Part shown: in pieces, positions 25,189-32,542 of the stretch
How the letters are laid out: each line of letters opens with the position of its first letter
Numbering within the stretch: the first letter of the stretch is position 1
NCBI GenBank assembly: GCA_028278065.1
Contig: JANQFA010000220.1
Coordinates: forward strand, 1 to 32,542
Origin: Myxococcota bacterium
GTDB taxonomy: Bacteria > Myxococcota_A > UBA9160 > JAFDET01
Length of the DNA stretch: 32,542 nucleotides
Reading direction: 5' to 3'
Position numbers and translations under genes: made by a program
The notes under the pieces: generated by a model
Told to the model about the DNA's origin: nothing
The model's input: the letters and a program-made list of their open reading frames with translations, nothing else
Databases searched by the model: none

Positions 25189-26397
25189 ATGGCGCACCAA
25201 CGCGTGCTGCTCGCCGTCACAGGCGGGATCGCCGCGTACAAGATCCCGGAGCTGGTCCGGGCCCTGCGCGCGGAGGGTCACACGGTGCGCTGCGCCATGA
25301 CACCCGCGGCGACGCGCTTCGTCTCTCCGCTGGTGCTCCAGACCTTGTCCGGCCAGGCGGTGCGCAGCGAGCTCTTCGACCCGGCCGAGGAGGGCGAGAT
25401 CGACCACATCGCCCTGGCCGACTGGGCGGACGCCGTGGTGGTGGCGCCGGCCACGGCCAACGTGCTGGCGCGCATGGCGCACGGTCTGGCGGACGACCTG
25501 GTGACCACCCTGCTCCTGGCCACGCGCGCGCCCGTGCTCGTGGCGCCCGCCATGAACGTCAACATGTGGGATCACGCGGCGACCCGGGCCAATGTAGAGC
25601 TGCTGCGGGCGCGCGGGGTCGCCTTCGTGGGGCCGGAAGCGGGCTGGCTGGCCTGCGGCTGGGAAGGGGAGGGCCGCATGGCGTCGCCCGCGGACATTGC
25701 GGAGGCGACGCTGCAGGTGATGGGCCCGCGCAGCCTGCAGGGCGAGACGGTGCTGGTGACCGCGGGCGGGACCCGCGAGCCGGTGGACGCGGTGCGTGCC
25801 CTGACGAATCGCTCCTCTGGCAAGATGGGCTATGCGGTGGCACGCGAGGCAGCGCGCCGAGGCGCGCGCGTGGTGCTGATCTCGGGTCCCTCGGCGTTGG
25901 AGACGCCTGGCGGTGTCGAACGGGTGGATGTGGAGAGCGCCGTCGAGATGCGCGACGCGGTCTTCAAGGCGCTGCCCGACGCCACCGTGGTGGTCATGAC
26001 CGCGGCCGTGGCCGACTTCCGCCCGGCGCAGGCCGCCGCGCGCAAGATCAAGAAGGAAGACCTGGCGGAGGAGGAGGGTCTGACCCTCGAGCTGGTCCGC
26101 AACCCCGACATCCTGGCATCCCTGGCCGAGCAGCCCGGGGAGCGCGTCGTGGTCGGGTTCGCCGCGGAGAGCCACGACGTGGTGGAGGCGGCGCGCCGCA
26201 AGATCGAGCGCAAGCGCTGCGATCTCCTGGTCGCCAACGACGTCTCCCGGGCCGGCGCGGGCTTCGACAGCGACACCAACGCGGTCTGGTTCGTATGGCC
26301 CGGCGGCGACGTGGAGGAGCTCCCGCTGCTCAGCAAGGCGGAGGTGGCCGGGCGCATCCTGGACCGCGTCGAGAAGCTGCGGGAGGAGCGCGGGTGA
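25189..26397 (+). CDS. coaBC: Bifunctional phosphopantothenoylcysteine decarboxylase / phosphopantothenate-cysteine ligase
   Basis: 402 residues, full-length fusion. The CoaC half has LLAVTGGIAAYKIPEL, the catalytic His73 in IDHIALADWAD, PAMNVNMW at 120-127 and the redox Cys156 in GWLACGWEGEGRM. The CoaB half begins near 182 with LVTAGGTREPVDAVR, NRSSGKMGYA, MTAAVADFRP and the lysine-rich KIKKED segment that carries the ligase lysine. It couples cysteine to phosphopantothenate and decarboxylates the product on the way to CoA. The ATG is preceded by AAGG. Its stop overlaps the NfeD-type gene start as GTGA. Confidence 0.97.
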   Translation: MAHQRVLLAVTGGIAAYKIPELVRALRAEGHTVRCAMTPAATRFVSPLVLQTLSGQAVRSELFDPAEEGEIDHIALADWADAVVVAPATANVLARMAHGLADDLVTTLLLATRAPVLVAPAMNVNMWDHAATRANVELLRARGVAFVGPEAGWLACGWEGEGRMASPADIAEATLQVMGPRSLQGETVLVTAGGTREPVDAVRALTNRSSGKMGYAVAREAARRGARVVLISGPSALETPGGVERVDVESAVEMRDAVFKALPDATVVVMTAAVADFRPAQAAARKIKKEDLAEEEGLTLELVRNPDILASLAEQPGERVVVGFAAESHDVVEAARRKIERKRCDLLVANDVSRAGAGFDSDTNAVWFVWPGGDVEELPLLSKAEVAGRILDRVEKLREERG

Positions 26398-27722
26398 GCG
26401 CGACCCGCCTCGCAGGGCTGATCGGGCTCGTCGCCCTGCTCGTCTCCGGCGTCGCGCGAGCGGGGCCGGTGCACGTGGTCACGGTGGACGGATCGATCAA
26501 TCCGGCCGTTGCGGACCACCTGATCCGAGCGATCGATCGCGCCGAGGCGGAGGGCGCCGAGGCGCTCCTCATCCAGCTCGACACGCCCGGCGGTCTGGTC
26601 GCGTCCACCAAGGACATCATCCAGGCGATGCTGAACGCCCGGGTCCCGATCCTGGTGTACGTCTCCCCCCACGGCGCCTGGGCCGGCTCGGCCGGCGCCT
26701 TCATCACCCTGGCCGGCCATGTCGCCGCGATGGCGCCGGGCACGAGCATCGGCGCTGCGCATCCGGTCTCGATCGGCGGCGGGGGCCCCGCGCGCGGGAA
26801 CGACGAAGAGGGCGGGGGGCGCGACTACGCCGCAGAGAAGGCGGAGAACTTCATGGCCGCCTTCATGGAGTCGATCGCCAAGCGCCGCGATCGCAACGTG
26901 GAGTGGGCGGTCAAGGCGGTGCGCGAATCCGTGGCGATCGCCCAGGACGAGGCCCTGGAGCTGGGCGTGATCGACCTGGTGGCGAACAGCCGCGAAGCCC
27001 TGTTCGAGGCGGTGGAGGGGCGCGAGGTGGAGCTGGGCGACGGGAGCATGCGCACCCTCGACCTGGTCGGCAAGGCGGTGATCGAGTTCGAGATGGACCT
27101 CCTCAACCGCTTCCTCGACGTCCTCGCCACCCCGGACATCGCGATGCTGCTGATCCTGGCGGGCATGCTCGGACTCTACGTCGAGTTCACCCAGCCCGGG
27201 GGCATCGTGCCCGGCGTGGTCGGTGGAATCGCGCTCCTGCTGGGCTTCATCTCCCTCCAGATCCTGCCCTTCTCCTGGCTCGGGCTGATCCTGATCTTCG
27301 CGGGGCTGGCGTGCCTGGCGCTCGAGCTCTTCATCACCTCGTACGGACTGCTCTTCACGGCGGGCCTGGCCTGCCTGCTGCTCGGGGGTACGATGATCTT
27401 CGACCTGCCCGAGGCCAACGACCTGAGCGTCTCCTTCTGGAAGGTGCTGGTGCCCGCGGTGGCGGCGCTGGGTCTCTTCTCGGGTATCGTCATCTTCGTG
27501 GTCGGCCGCAGCTTCGGGCGGCCGCAGGTGGCGGGGATCCACGAGCTGGTGGGGATGGTGGGGCGAAGTCACTCGGAGCTGGCGCCGGAGGGCTCGGTCT
27601 TCGTGCGCGGGGAGTTCTGGACCGCACGAGCGGACGAGCCCATCGAGACCGGCGCTCGCGTCGAGGTGACCGACGTCGATGGATTGGAGCTGCGGGTGCG
27701 GCGCGCGCCGGACCCGAGCTGA
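26394..27722 (+). CDS. NfeD-family membrane serine protease (ClpP-class, long form)
   Basis: 442 residues. Signal peptide 1-23 (ends GVARA). The ClpP/crotonase-like periplasmic protease domain has DTPGG at 63-67, Ser99 in GAWAGSAGAF and Lys149 in YAAEKAENF, the positions expected for the Ser-Lys dyad of the archaeal homologue PH1510. About four TM helices follow (270-390: MLLILAGMLGLYVEF onward) and then a C-terminal OB-fold NfeD domain (LVGMVGRSHSEL to VEVTDVDGLELRV). Long NfeD proteins are usually paired with a slipin, as here (31 bp downstream), and the archaeal enzyme cleaves the C-terminus of its stomatin partner. GTG start overlaps the coaBC stop. Confidence 0.93.
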   Translation: MSATRLAGLIGLVALLVSGVARAGPVHVVTVDGSINPAVADHLIRAIDRAEAEGAEALLIQLDTPGGLVASTKDIIQAMLNARVPILVYVSPHGAWAGSAGAFITLAGHVAAMAPGTSIGAAHPVSIGGGGPARGNDEEGGGRDYAAEKAENFMAAFMESIAKRRDRNVEWAVKAVRESVAIAQDEALELGVIDLVANSREALFEAVEGREVELGDGSMRTLDLVGKAVIEFEMDLLNRFLDVLATPDIAMLLILAGMLGLYVEFTQPGGIVPGVVGGIALLLGFISLQILPFSWLGLILIFAGLACLALELFITSYGLLFTAGLACLLLGGTMIFDLPEANDLSVSFWKVLVPAVAALGLFSGIVIFVVGRSFGRPQVAGIHELVGMVGRSHSELAPEGSVFVRGEFWTARADEPIETGARVEVTDVDGLELRVRRAPDPS

Positions 27723-27753
27723 GCGCGCGAGCGCTACTGGAGGGTAGAGGGAG

Positions 27754-28518
27754 ATGATCTCGGCACCGATCCTGGTCTTCGCGGTCTTCGTGATCGTGTT
27801 GCTCTTCATGTGTATCCGCATCATCGCGGAGTACGAGCGCGGGGTCGTGTTCCGGCTGGGCCGCTTCAACCGCGTGATGGAGGCGGGCCTCAATCTGATG
27901 ATCCCCGGCATCGAGCGCATGGTGAAGATCAGCCTGCGCGAGGTGGTGATGGATGTGCCCGCCCAGGAGGTGATCACCCGCGACAACGTGTCGGTCAAGG
28001 TGAACGCGGTGCTCTACTTCCGCGTGCTGCATCCGGAGAAGGCCGTCATCCAGGTGGAGAACTACCTCTACGGCACCTCCCAGCTCGCCCAGACCACCCT
28101 GCGCAGCGTGTGCGGCCAGGCCGAGCTCGACGAGCTGCTCGCCGAGCGCGACGACATCAATCGCAAGCTCCAGGAGATCATCGACCTGCAGACCGAGCCC
28201 TGGGGCGTCAAGGTGCGCGCGGTCGAGGTGAAGCAGATCGACCTGCCGCCGGACATGCAGCGCGCCATGGCACGCCAGGCCGAGGCCGAGCGCGAGAAGC
28301 GCTCCAAGATCATCCACGCGGAGGGCGAGTTCCAGGCCTCGCAGCGCCTGGCGGAGGCGGCCGGAGTCCTCGCGGACCAGCCGGCGGCGATCCAGCTTCG
28401 CTACCTGCAAACCCTCTCGGAGATCGCCACCGAGAACAACTCCACCATCGCCTTCCCGATTCCGATCGACGTGTTCCGGTCGTTCTACGGGGGCGGCGAC
28501 GGCGGGTCCGGGAGCTAG
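27754..28518 (+). CDS. Slipin (SPFH/stomatin-family membrane protein)
   Basis: 254 residues. One N-terminal TM helix (about 4-24), then the SPFH domain from [15 protein letters not shown] through [18 protein letters not shown] and [21 protein letters not shown], then a charged coiled-coil helix ([20 protein letters not shown]). No long hydrophobic C-terminal tail of the PH1510 target type is present, the protein ending [16 protein letters not shown]. Slipins oligomerise in membrane microdomains. A strong ribosome binding site (GGAGGG/AGGGAG) precedes the ATG. It lies between its partner NfeD and hflK. Confidence 0.95.
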   Translation: MISAPILVFAVFVIVLLFMCIRIIAEYERGVVFRLGRFNRVMEAGLNLMIPGIERMVKISLREVVMDVPAQEVITRDNVSVKVNAVLYFRVLHPEKAVIQVENYLYGTSQLAQTTLRSVCGQAELDELLAERDDINRKLQEIIDLQTEPWGVKVRAVEVKQIDLPPDMQRAMARQAEAEREKRSKIIHAEGEFQASQRLAEAAGVLADQPAAIQLRYLQTLSEIATENNSTIAFPIPIDVFRSFYGGGDGGSGS

Positions 28519-28521
28519 CCC

Positions 28522-29505
28522 TTGGCTCGAGACGTCGAGAGTCTGCCGCCCGACGATGAGGTGAAGCGCCGGATCGGGCGGACCGTTGCGAATACCTTCG
28601 CGGTGCTCGTCTCCATCGGGATTCTGGTGGGATGGGCCTACTTCGGGCTGTACCAGCTCGAGCCGGGCGAGAACGCCGTGATTCTGAGGTTGGGGAGCTA
28701 CGACCGTACCGTGGAGGAGCCGGGCCTGAAGTGGCATCTGCCCCCGCCCCTGGAGTCCCACGAGGTCGTGCGCGCGGACCTGGTCGAGCGGGAGGCCTTC
28801 GGCTTCCCGCAGGAAGGCGAGCCCACGGCGACGCAGCGCCTGGAGGGTGTGATCCAGACGAAGGACAACAACATCGCGCACATCGGTTTCGTGGTGCAGT
28901 ACCAGGTGAAGGACGCCTTCTTCTCCCGCTACCGGATCGCGGATCCGCGCAGCATGCTGCGGGATACGGCCCAGGCCGCCATCCGCGAGGTGATCGGTCG
29001 AACCTCCATCGACGGCGTGTTGACCGACCAGCGTGGGGCGGTGGAGAGCGAGACGCGGGAGCAGCTCCAGGACCTGCTGGACCGCTACGAATCGGGCCTG
29101 CTCGTGAACGGCATCGAGCTTCAGGAGGTGCAGCCGCCCCCGGAGGTCCAGGGGGCCTTCGACGACGTGATCGCAGCGGCCCAGGATCGCGATCGCAAGA
29201 TCAACGAAGCGCAGGGTTACGCCAACGAGGTGCTGCCCCGCGCGCGCGCCGAAGCCGCCGAGCTGCGGCGCGCGGCAGAGGGCTACCGGGATGCCAAGGT
29301 GGTCGAGGCCTACGGTGAGGCGGACCGCTTCTCGGCGCTGCTGGTGGAGTACCGCAAGGCGCCCGAGGTCACGCGACAGCGGTTGTATCTCGAGACCATG
29401 GAAGAGGTCCTGCCCGAGGTGGAGAAGGTGATCATCGAGCCGGGCACGACCCAGGTGCTGCCCTACCTGCCGCTGGGGAAGCCTGCCACCGGGGGGTCGC
29501 GATGA
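28522..29505 (+). CDS. hflK: HflK, SPFH-family regulator of membrane protease
   Basis: 327 residues. TM helix at about 24-46 (TFAVLVSIGILVGWAYF), then LEPGENAVILRLGSYDRTV and KWHLPPPLESHEVV, typical of HflK, VIQTKDNNIAHIGFVVQYQV, and a long charged helix (PPPEVQGAFDDVIAAAQDRDRKINEAQGYANE). HflK and HflC form a large periplasmic cage around FtsH in E. coli and modulate its activity. The start is a TTG at 28522, with GGGAG seven bases upstream and only 3 bp after the slipin stop. No ftsH gene is in the window. Confidence 0.93.
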   Translation: MARDVESLPPDDEVKRRIGRTVANTFAVLVSIGILVGWAYFGLYQLEPGENAVILRLGSYDRTVEEPGLKWHLPPPLESHEVVRADLVEREAFGFPQEGEPTATQRLEGVIQTKDNNIAHIGFVVQYQVKDAFFSRYRIADPRSMLRDTAQAAIREVIGRTSIDGVLTDQRGAVESETREQLQDLLDRYESGLLVNGIELQEVQPPPEVQGAFDDVIAAAQDRDRKINEAQGYANEVLPRARAEAAELRRAAEGYRDAKVVEAYGEADRFSALLVEYRKAPEVTRQRLYLETMEEVLPEVEKVIIEPGTTQVLPYLPLGKPATGGSR

Positions 29506-30407
29506 GACGCCTGCTCATGGTCCTGCTGGTGGGGCTCGCCGCGGTGTCTGCGCTGGTCTGGGCCGGCAGCCTCAACCTGGGGCCGGTCCTCATCACTCGC
29601 GAGGGCGAGCAGAAGATGGTGCTCTTCTTCGGCAACCCGGTTGCCGTGCGCACCGAGCCCGGGCTGTGGTGGCGGCTGCCGCTGCTGACCGAGGTGCTGA
29701 CCTTCGATTCTCGGCTCCTGTACCTGAATTCGCCCGCCAGCGAGATCCAGACCCGCGACCAGGAGCGCATCGTCGTGGACAACTACGTCGCCTGGAGGAT
29801 TCGCGACCCGGAGGCCTTCTATCGCGCCTTCCGGGGAGACGTGGCGCGCGCCGAGCGACGCATCAACGACGTGATCCGAGCCGACGTCCGGGAGGAGATC
29901 GGACAGCGCACGATTCCCGAGGTGCTGACCGAGGCGCGCGACGAGATCGTGAGCGCGATCGCGGCGGATTCGCGAGCGGAGCTCGAGCCTGCGGGGATCT
30001 CGGTGCGCGACGTTCGGATCAACCGCACCGAGCTTCCGGGCAAGACCCTCGAGAACGTCTATGCGCGCATGGTGACCGAACGCGAGCGTCAGGCGCGCAA
30101 GAACCGTGCGGAGGGTGACGAGGAAGGACGTCGGATCCGCGCCGAGGCCGACCGGGACGCCCGCATCACCGTGGCCGAAGCGCGTCGCGACTCGGAGAGA
30201 ATGCGCGGCGAAGGGGACGCCCTGGCGGCCGGGATCTACGCTGAAGCCTACGATGCCGACCCCGAGTTCTACGCGTTCGTGCGCAGCCTCGAGGCGTACC
30301 GCAAGACCATCGGAGAGGGCACCACCATCGTTCTGCCGCCGTCGAGCGAGTTCTTCCGCGCGTTCCAGGATCCCGGCGTGCCGGCCCGCTCCGGCGGCGA
30401 GCGGTAG
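29502..30407 (+). CDS. hflC: HflC, SPFH-family regulator of membrane protease
   Basis: 301 residues. N-terminal TM helix (4-22), then LITREGEQKMVLFFGNPVAV, EPGLWWRLPLLTEVLTFDSR, TRDQERIVVDNYVAWRI, and the HflC-type helix RMVTERERQARKNRAEGDEE, ending with YAEAYDADPEFYAFVRSLEAY, an almost diagnostic HflC sequence. Partner of HflK in the FtsH-associated complex. The ATG overlaps the hflK stop as ATGA. It is the last gene of the coaBC-nfeD-slipin-hflK-hflC run; a 34-bp gap separates it from the convergent permease gene. Confidence 0.95.
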   Translation: MRRLLMVLLVGLAAVSALVWAGSLNLGPVLITREGEQKMVLFFGNPVAVRTEPGLWWRLPLLTEVLTFDSRLLYLNSPASEIQTRDQERIVVDNYVAWRIRDPEAFYRAFRGDVARAERRINDVIRADVREEIGQRTIPEVLTEARDEIVSAIAADSRAELEPAGISVRDVRINRTELPGKTLENVYARMVTERERQARKNRAEGDEEGRRIRAEADRDARITVAEARRDSERMRGEGDALAAGIYAEAYDADPEFYAFVRSLEAYRKTIGEGTTIVLPPSSEFFRAFQDPGVPARSGGER

Positions 30408-30441
30408 GCGGCGTCCGACCGCGTGGAGCCGCAGCTCTCCT

Positions 30442-31506
30442 CTAGCTGGGAACGCGTGCGTAGCGCCAGGCCCCCAGGCCGAGGAAGGCGAAGAGCACCA
30501 GCCAGGGCGCCGCGGCCACGCCCATCAGGGTGGCCCCGCCCCGGAACGACCAGAAGACCAGCAGCAGGGCCACGCCCTGGAGCGCGGGGATGGCGAGGCT
30601 GCGGGTCTGCTCGACGCGCAGCCCGAACGGGATCGCCAGCAGGGCCAGCAGGAAGACGCTGAAGGGATCGGTCAGGCGGGTGTGCAGCAGCCCGACGAAT
30701 CGCGCCACGTCGTGCCCCTGCGCCTCGCGGTTGTCGATGAACTCGCTCAGGCTGGCCAGGGAGAGGGTGATGGGATCCGCGTGGAGGAGCGGCGGCCGCG
30801 TGGACGCGTCGGTGTCGACGGTGACCGCGGGCTTCCAGCTCCGCTGGGGCGGCCGGCGCGGATGCTCGGGCGAGAACTGGAGCTCGGTGGCGTCGTAGAG
30901 CTCGAGGTCTCCGCCCGCCACCTTGGCACTGGCCGCCTCGATGCGACGGATCAGCCGACCGGCGGGGTCGGTCTGGAAGATGCGCAGATCGTGGAGGGTG
31001 CGCGTCTCCGGGTCCGCGTCGCCGACGTTGTAGATGAAGTCGCCGGTCGCGTACCAGAACGAGCCACGCCGGAACTCGATCGACTCCTCGCTGCTGCCCC
31101 CGTCCAGGTGGCGCCGCCAGGCCCGCTCGGCTTCGAGGACCAGCGTCTCGTTCACCAGGAGCGTGACACCGGACAGGAGTACCGCCGCGCCCAGGATCGG
31201 CGTGGTCAGACGAATCGGAGAGACTCCGCCGGCCTTGGCGGCGGTGATCTCCAGCCAGCGCGCCGAGGTGCCAAGGGCCAGGTAGGCGGCGGTGAACGAC
31301 GCGATGGGGATCAGGATGGGGAGGTAGTAGGAGCAGACGCGTAGCCCGAGGAAGCGGAGCGCGCCGATGACTCCCTCGGAGTCCTGGGTGACGTCGTCGA
31401 GGTGCAGGAGCATCTCCGCGATGGTGATGCCCAACGCCAGCACGACCAGCACCAGCACGAACCAGCTCAGGAAGCGGAACAGTACGTAGCGCGGTAGGAT
31501 TCGCAC
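30442..31506 (-). CDS. LptF/LptG-family (YjgP/YjgQ) lipopolysaccharide export permease
   Basis: 354 residues. Layout of the family: three N-terminal TM helices (about 12-34, 55-77, 100-118), a periplasmic beta-jellyroll-like domain (about 120-265), and three C-terminal TM helices (LLALLAIPFGLRVEQ onward). Conserved stretches include ILPRYVLFRFL, YYLPILIPIASFTAAYLALG, and VGLLHTRLTDPFSVFLLALLAIPFG. In E. coli LptF and LptG form the LptB2FG transporter that extracts LPS from the inner membrane; which of the two this is cannot be decided. The GTG at 31506 is chosen because longer frames run into the divergent ribF. Only one such gene is in the window; its partner and lptB must lie elsewhere. Confidence 0.88.
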   Translation of the reverse strand: MRILPRYVLFRFLSWFVLVLVVLALGITIAEMLLHLDDVTQDSEGVIGALRFLGLRVCSYYLPILIPIASFTAAYLALGTSARWLEITAAKAGGVSPIRLTTPILGAAVLLSGVTLLVNETLVLEAERAWRRHLDGGSSEESIEFRRGSFWYATGDFIYNVGDADPETRTLHDLRIFQTDPAGRLIRRIEAASAKVAGGDLELYDATELQFSPEHPRRPPQRSWKPAVTVDTDASTRPPLLHADPITLSLASLSEFIDNREAQGHDVARFVGLLHTRLTDPFSVFLLALLAIPFGLRVEQTRSLAIPALQGVALLLVFWSFRGGATLMGVAAAPWLVLFAFLGLGAWRYARVPS

Positions 31507-31522
31507 GCGGCGGAGTCTAGCA

Positions 31523-32470
31523 TTGCAGGTCTTCACAGGAAGCGCGGCGCTCGACCGCAGGCTCGAGAGCCCGGTCCTCACCATCGGCAATTTCGACGGT
31601 CTGCACGTGGGGCACCGCGCCATCATGGAGATCGTGATCGCGCGCGCGCGGGCCCTGGGCGGGGAGGCCGTGGTCTTCACCTTCGACCCGCATCCGCGCC
31701 GTGTGCTCCACGGCGACGAGGCACCGGCGATGCTCACGACCCTGGAGCAGCGCCTCGAAGCGCTCGAGTCGCTGGGTGTGGACGTGGTCGTGCTGGAGCC
31801 CTTCGACGTCGAATTCGCCTCGGTCCCGCCCGAGCGCTTCGTGCGCGATTTCATCCACCGCCGGATCGGACCCGTCGAGGTCTACGTCGGATACGACTTC
31901 CACTTCGGCAAGGATCGCGAGGGATCGATGAACCTGCTGACCGAGCTGGGGCCTCACCTCGGCTTCTCGGTCACGATCATTCCCGAGGTCACGGTCGAAG
32001 GGGAGGACGTGAACTCGACGCGCATCCGGGCGCTGCTGGAAGAGGGCGCCGTCGAGGCGGCTGCGGTCCTCCTGGGTCGGCTCTACACGGTGCGGGGACG
32101 GGTGGTGAAGGGCGACCAGCGGGGTCGGGGCCTGGGCTTCCCCACCGCGAACCTCGATCCGGAGAACGAGATCCTCCCGTGTTCCGGCGTCTACGCCGGG
32201 CGCGTCCGCCTGCTGGACGAGCCCGACTCCCGCTACACGGCGGTGGTCAACGTGGGGCGCCGGCCCACCTTCAGTGCCGACGACCTGGTGCTGGCCGAGG
32301 CCCACCTGCTCGACTTCGACGGCGACCTGTACGGACGGCGCATCGAGCTGGCGTTCGAGCACCGCCTGCGCGACGAGCGCAAGTTCCCCGACGTGGAAGC
32401 CCTGCGGGAGCAGATCGCCCGCGACGCGCGTGAGGCCCGCGACCGGCTGACTCCCGGAGCCGAGCGATGA
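31523..32470 (+). CDS. ribF: Bifunctional riboflavin kinase / FAD synthetase
   Basis: 315 residues, full length. The N-terminal FMN adenylyltransferase domain has TIGNFDGLHVGH at 20-31 and VNSTRIRALL; the C-terminal riboflavin kinase domain has GRGLGFPTANLDP, SGVYAGRV, VNVGRRPTF and HLLDFDGDLYG. It converts riboflavin to FMN and then FAD. The start is a TTG at 31523, with GGCGGAG (31509-31515) as ribosome binding site; this gives the standard MQVFTG opening. Only 16 bp separate it from the divergent permease start. The next gene overlaps as ATGA. Confidence 0.95.
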   Translation: MQVFTGSAALDRRLESPVLTIGNFDGLHVGHRAIMEIVIARARALGGEAVVFTFDPHPRRVLHGDEAPAMLTTLEQRLEALESLGVDVVVLEPFDVEFASVPPERFVRDFIHRRIGPVEVYVGYDFHFGKDREGSMNLLTELGPHLGFSVTIIPEVTVEGEDVNSTRIRALLEEGAVEAAAVLLGRLYTVRGRVVKGDQRGRGLGFPTANLDPENEILPCSGVYAGRVRLLDEPDSRYTAVVNVGRRPTFSADDLVLAEAHLLDFDGDLYGRRIELAFEHRLRDERKFPDVEALREQIARDAREARDRLTPGAER

Positions 32471-32542
32471 AGCGACTCCGCGACCCCCGCGTCTGGCTGG
32501 GGCTCGGTGTCACCGCGGTATGTCTCTGGCTGGCCTTGCGGG
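32467..32542 (+). CDS. Probable flippase-like membrane protein (UPF0104/YbhN type), 5' end only
   Basis: Only 25 codons are in the window, read from an ATG overlapping the ribF stop as ATGA. They give MKRLRDPRVWLGLGVTAVCL and a continuing hydrophobic segment ending LWLALR. This opening (basic residues, DPRxWLGL, first TM helix ending ALR) resembles the lysylphosphatidylglycerol synthase TM-region/flippase-like family. The family call rests on the N-terminus alone and is tentative; the existence of the gene is well supported by the overlap. Confidence 0.55.
   Translation, partial: MKRLRDPRVWLGLGVTAVCLWLALR

Noticed and set aside
30408..30441. Terminator between hflC and the permease gene
   Set aside because: Only a 4-bp GAGC/GCTC stem is visible in the 34-bp gap, too weak to call.

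Overview
The window is very GC-rich chromosomal DNA from a Gram-negative bacterium, most likely a deltaproteobacterium in the broad sense (Myxococcota/Desulfobacterota-like). I infer this from the many NtrC-type activators, a PilZ protein, the AmgK/MurU-type kinase and nucleotidyltransferase, HflK/HflC and an LptF/LptG-type permease. This is inference, not a database match. Genes are tightly packed: starts are often GTG or TTG, many neighbours are joined by GTGA or ATGA overlaps, and several convergent pairs share 3' ends. I see no rRNA, tRNA, CRISPR array, transposase or phage gene.

Layout. (1) 1-9756 is a signalling block. It holds a truncated response regulator (-), a PP2C phosphatase (+), a sigma-28/FliA-type sigma factor (-) with a good sigma-54 promoter candidate in front, and an NtrC-type activator with the unusual loop GAFTNA (-). 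A second NtrC-type activator, a PAS histidine kinase and a single-domain receiver follow (+), then a membrane-anchored coiled-coil protein of unknown function (-) and a PilZ domain protein (+). (2) 9878-14213 is a glycan-type block: a methyltransferase (+) facing a four-gene minus-strand operon (small membrane protein, GT4 glycosyltransferase, methyltransferase, second GT4). A 36-bp tandem repeat lies at the convergent junction. (3) 14297-21637 is a peptidoglycan recycling and remodelling block: anmK (+); a minus-strand operon of fused SpmA-SpmB membrane protein, AmgK-like kinase, MurU-like nucleotidyltransferase and a metallo-beta-lactamase-fold hydrolase; dacB (+); and a lytic transglycosylase (-). 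(4) 21634-26397 holds a small membrane protein and an XRE regulator (-), then housekeeping genes rsmD, coaD, a phosphohexomutase and coaBC (+). (5) 26394-30407 is a membrane-microdomain/quality-control run of NfeD-type protease, slipin, HflK and HflC. (6) 30442-32542 has an LptF/LptG-family permease (-) divergent from ribF (+), then the first 25 codons of a probable flippase-like membrane protein.

The most interesting point is the peptidoglycan block. Enzymes expected to return anhydro-MurNAc/MurNAc to UDP-MurNAc (AnmK, AmgK, MurU) sit with a fused SpmA/SpmB 'Gate'-type membrane protein, a DD-carboxypeptidase/endopeptidase and a lytic transglycosylase. This suggests a self-contained cell-wall salvage module in which SpmAB and the MBL hydrolase have unassigned roles. 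Other points worth a look are the likely sigma-54 to sigma-28 cascade, the GAFTNA activator, the RelE-like tail of the membrane coiled-coil protein, and the repeat array copied from the 3' end of a glycosyltransferase gene.
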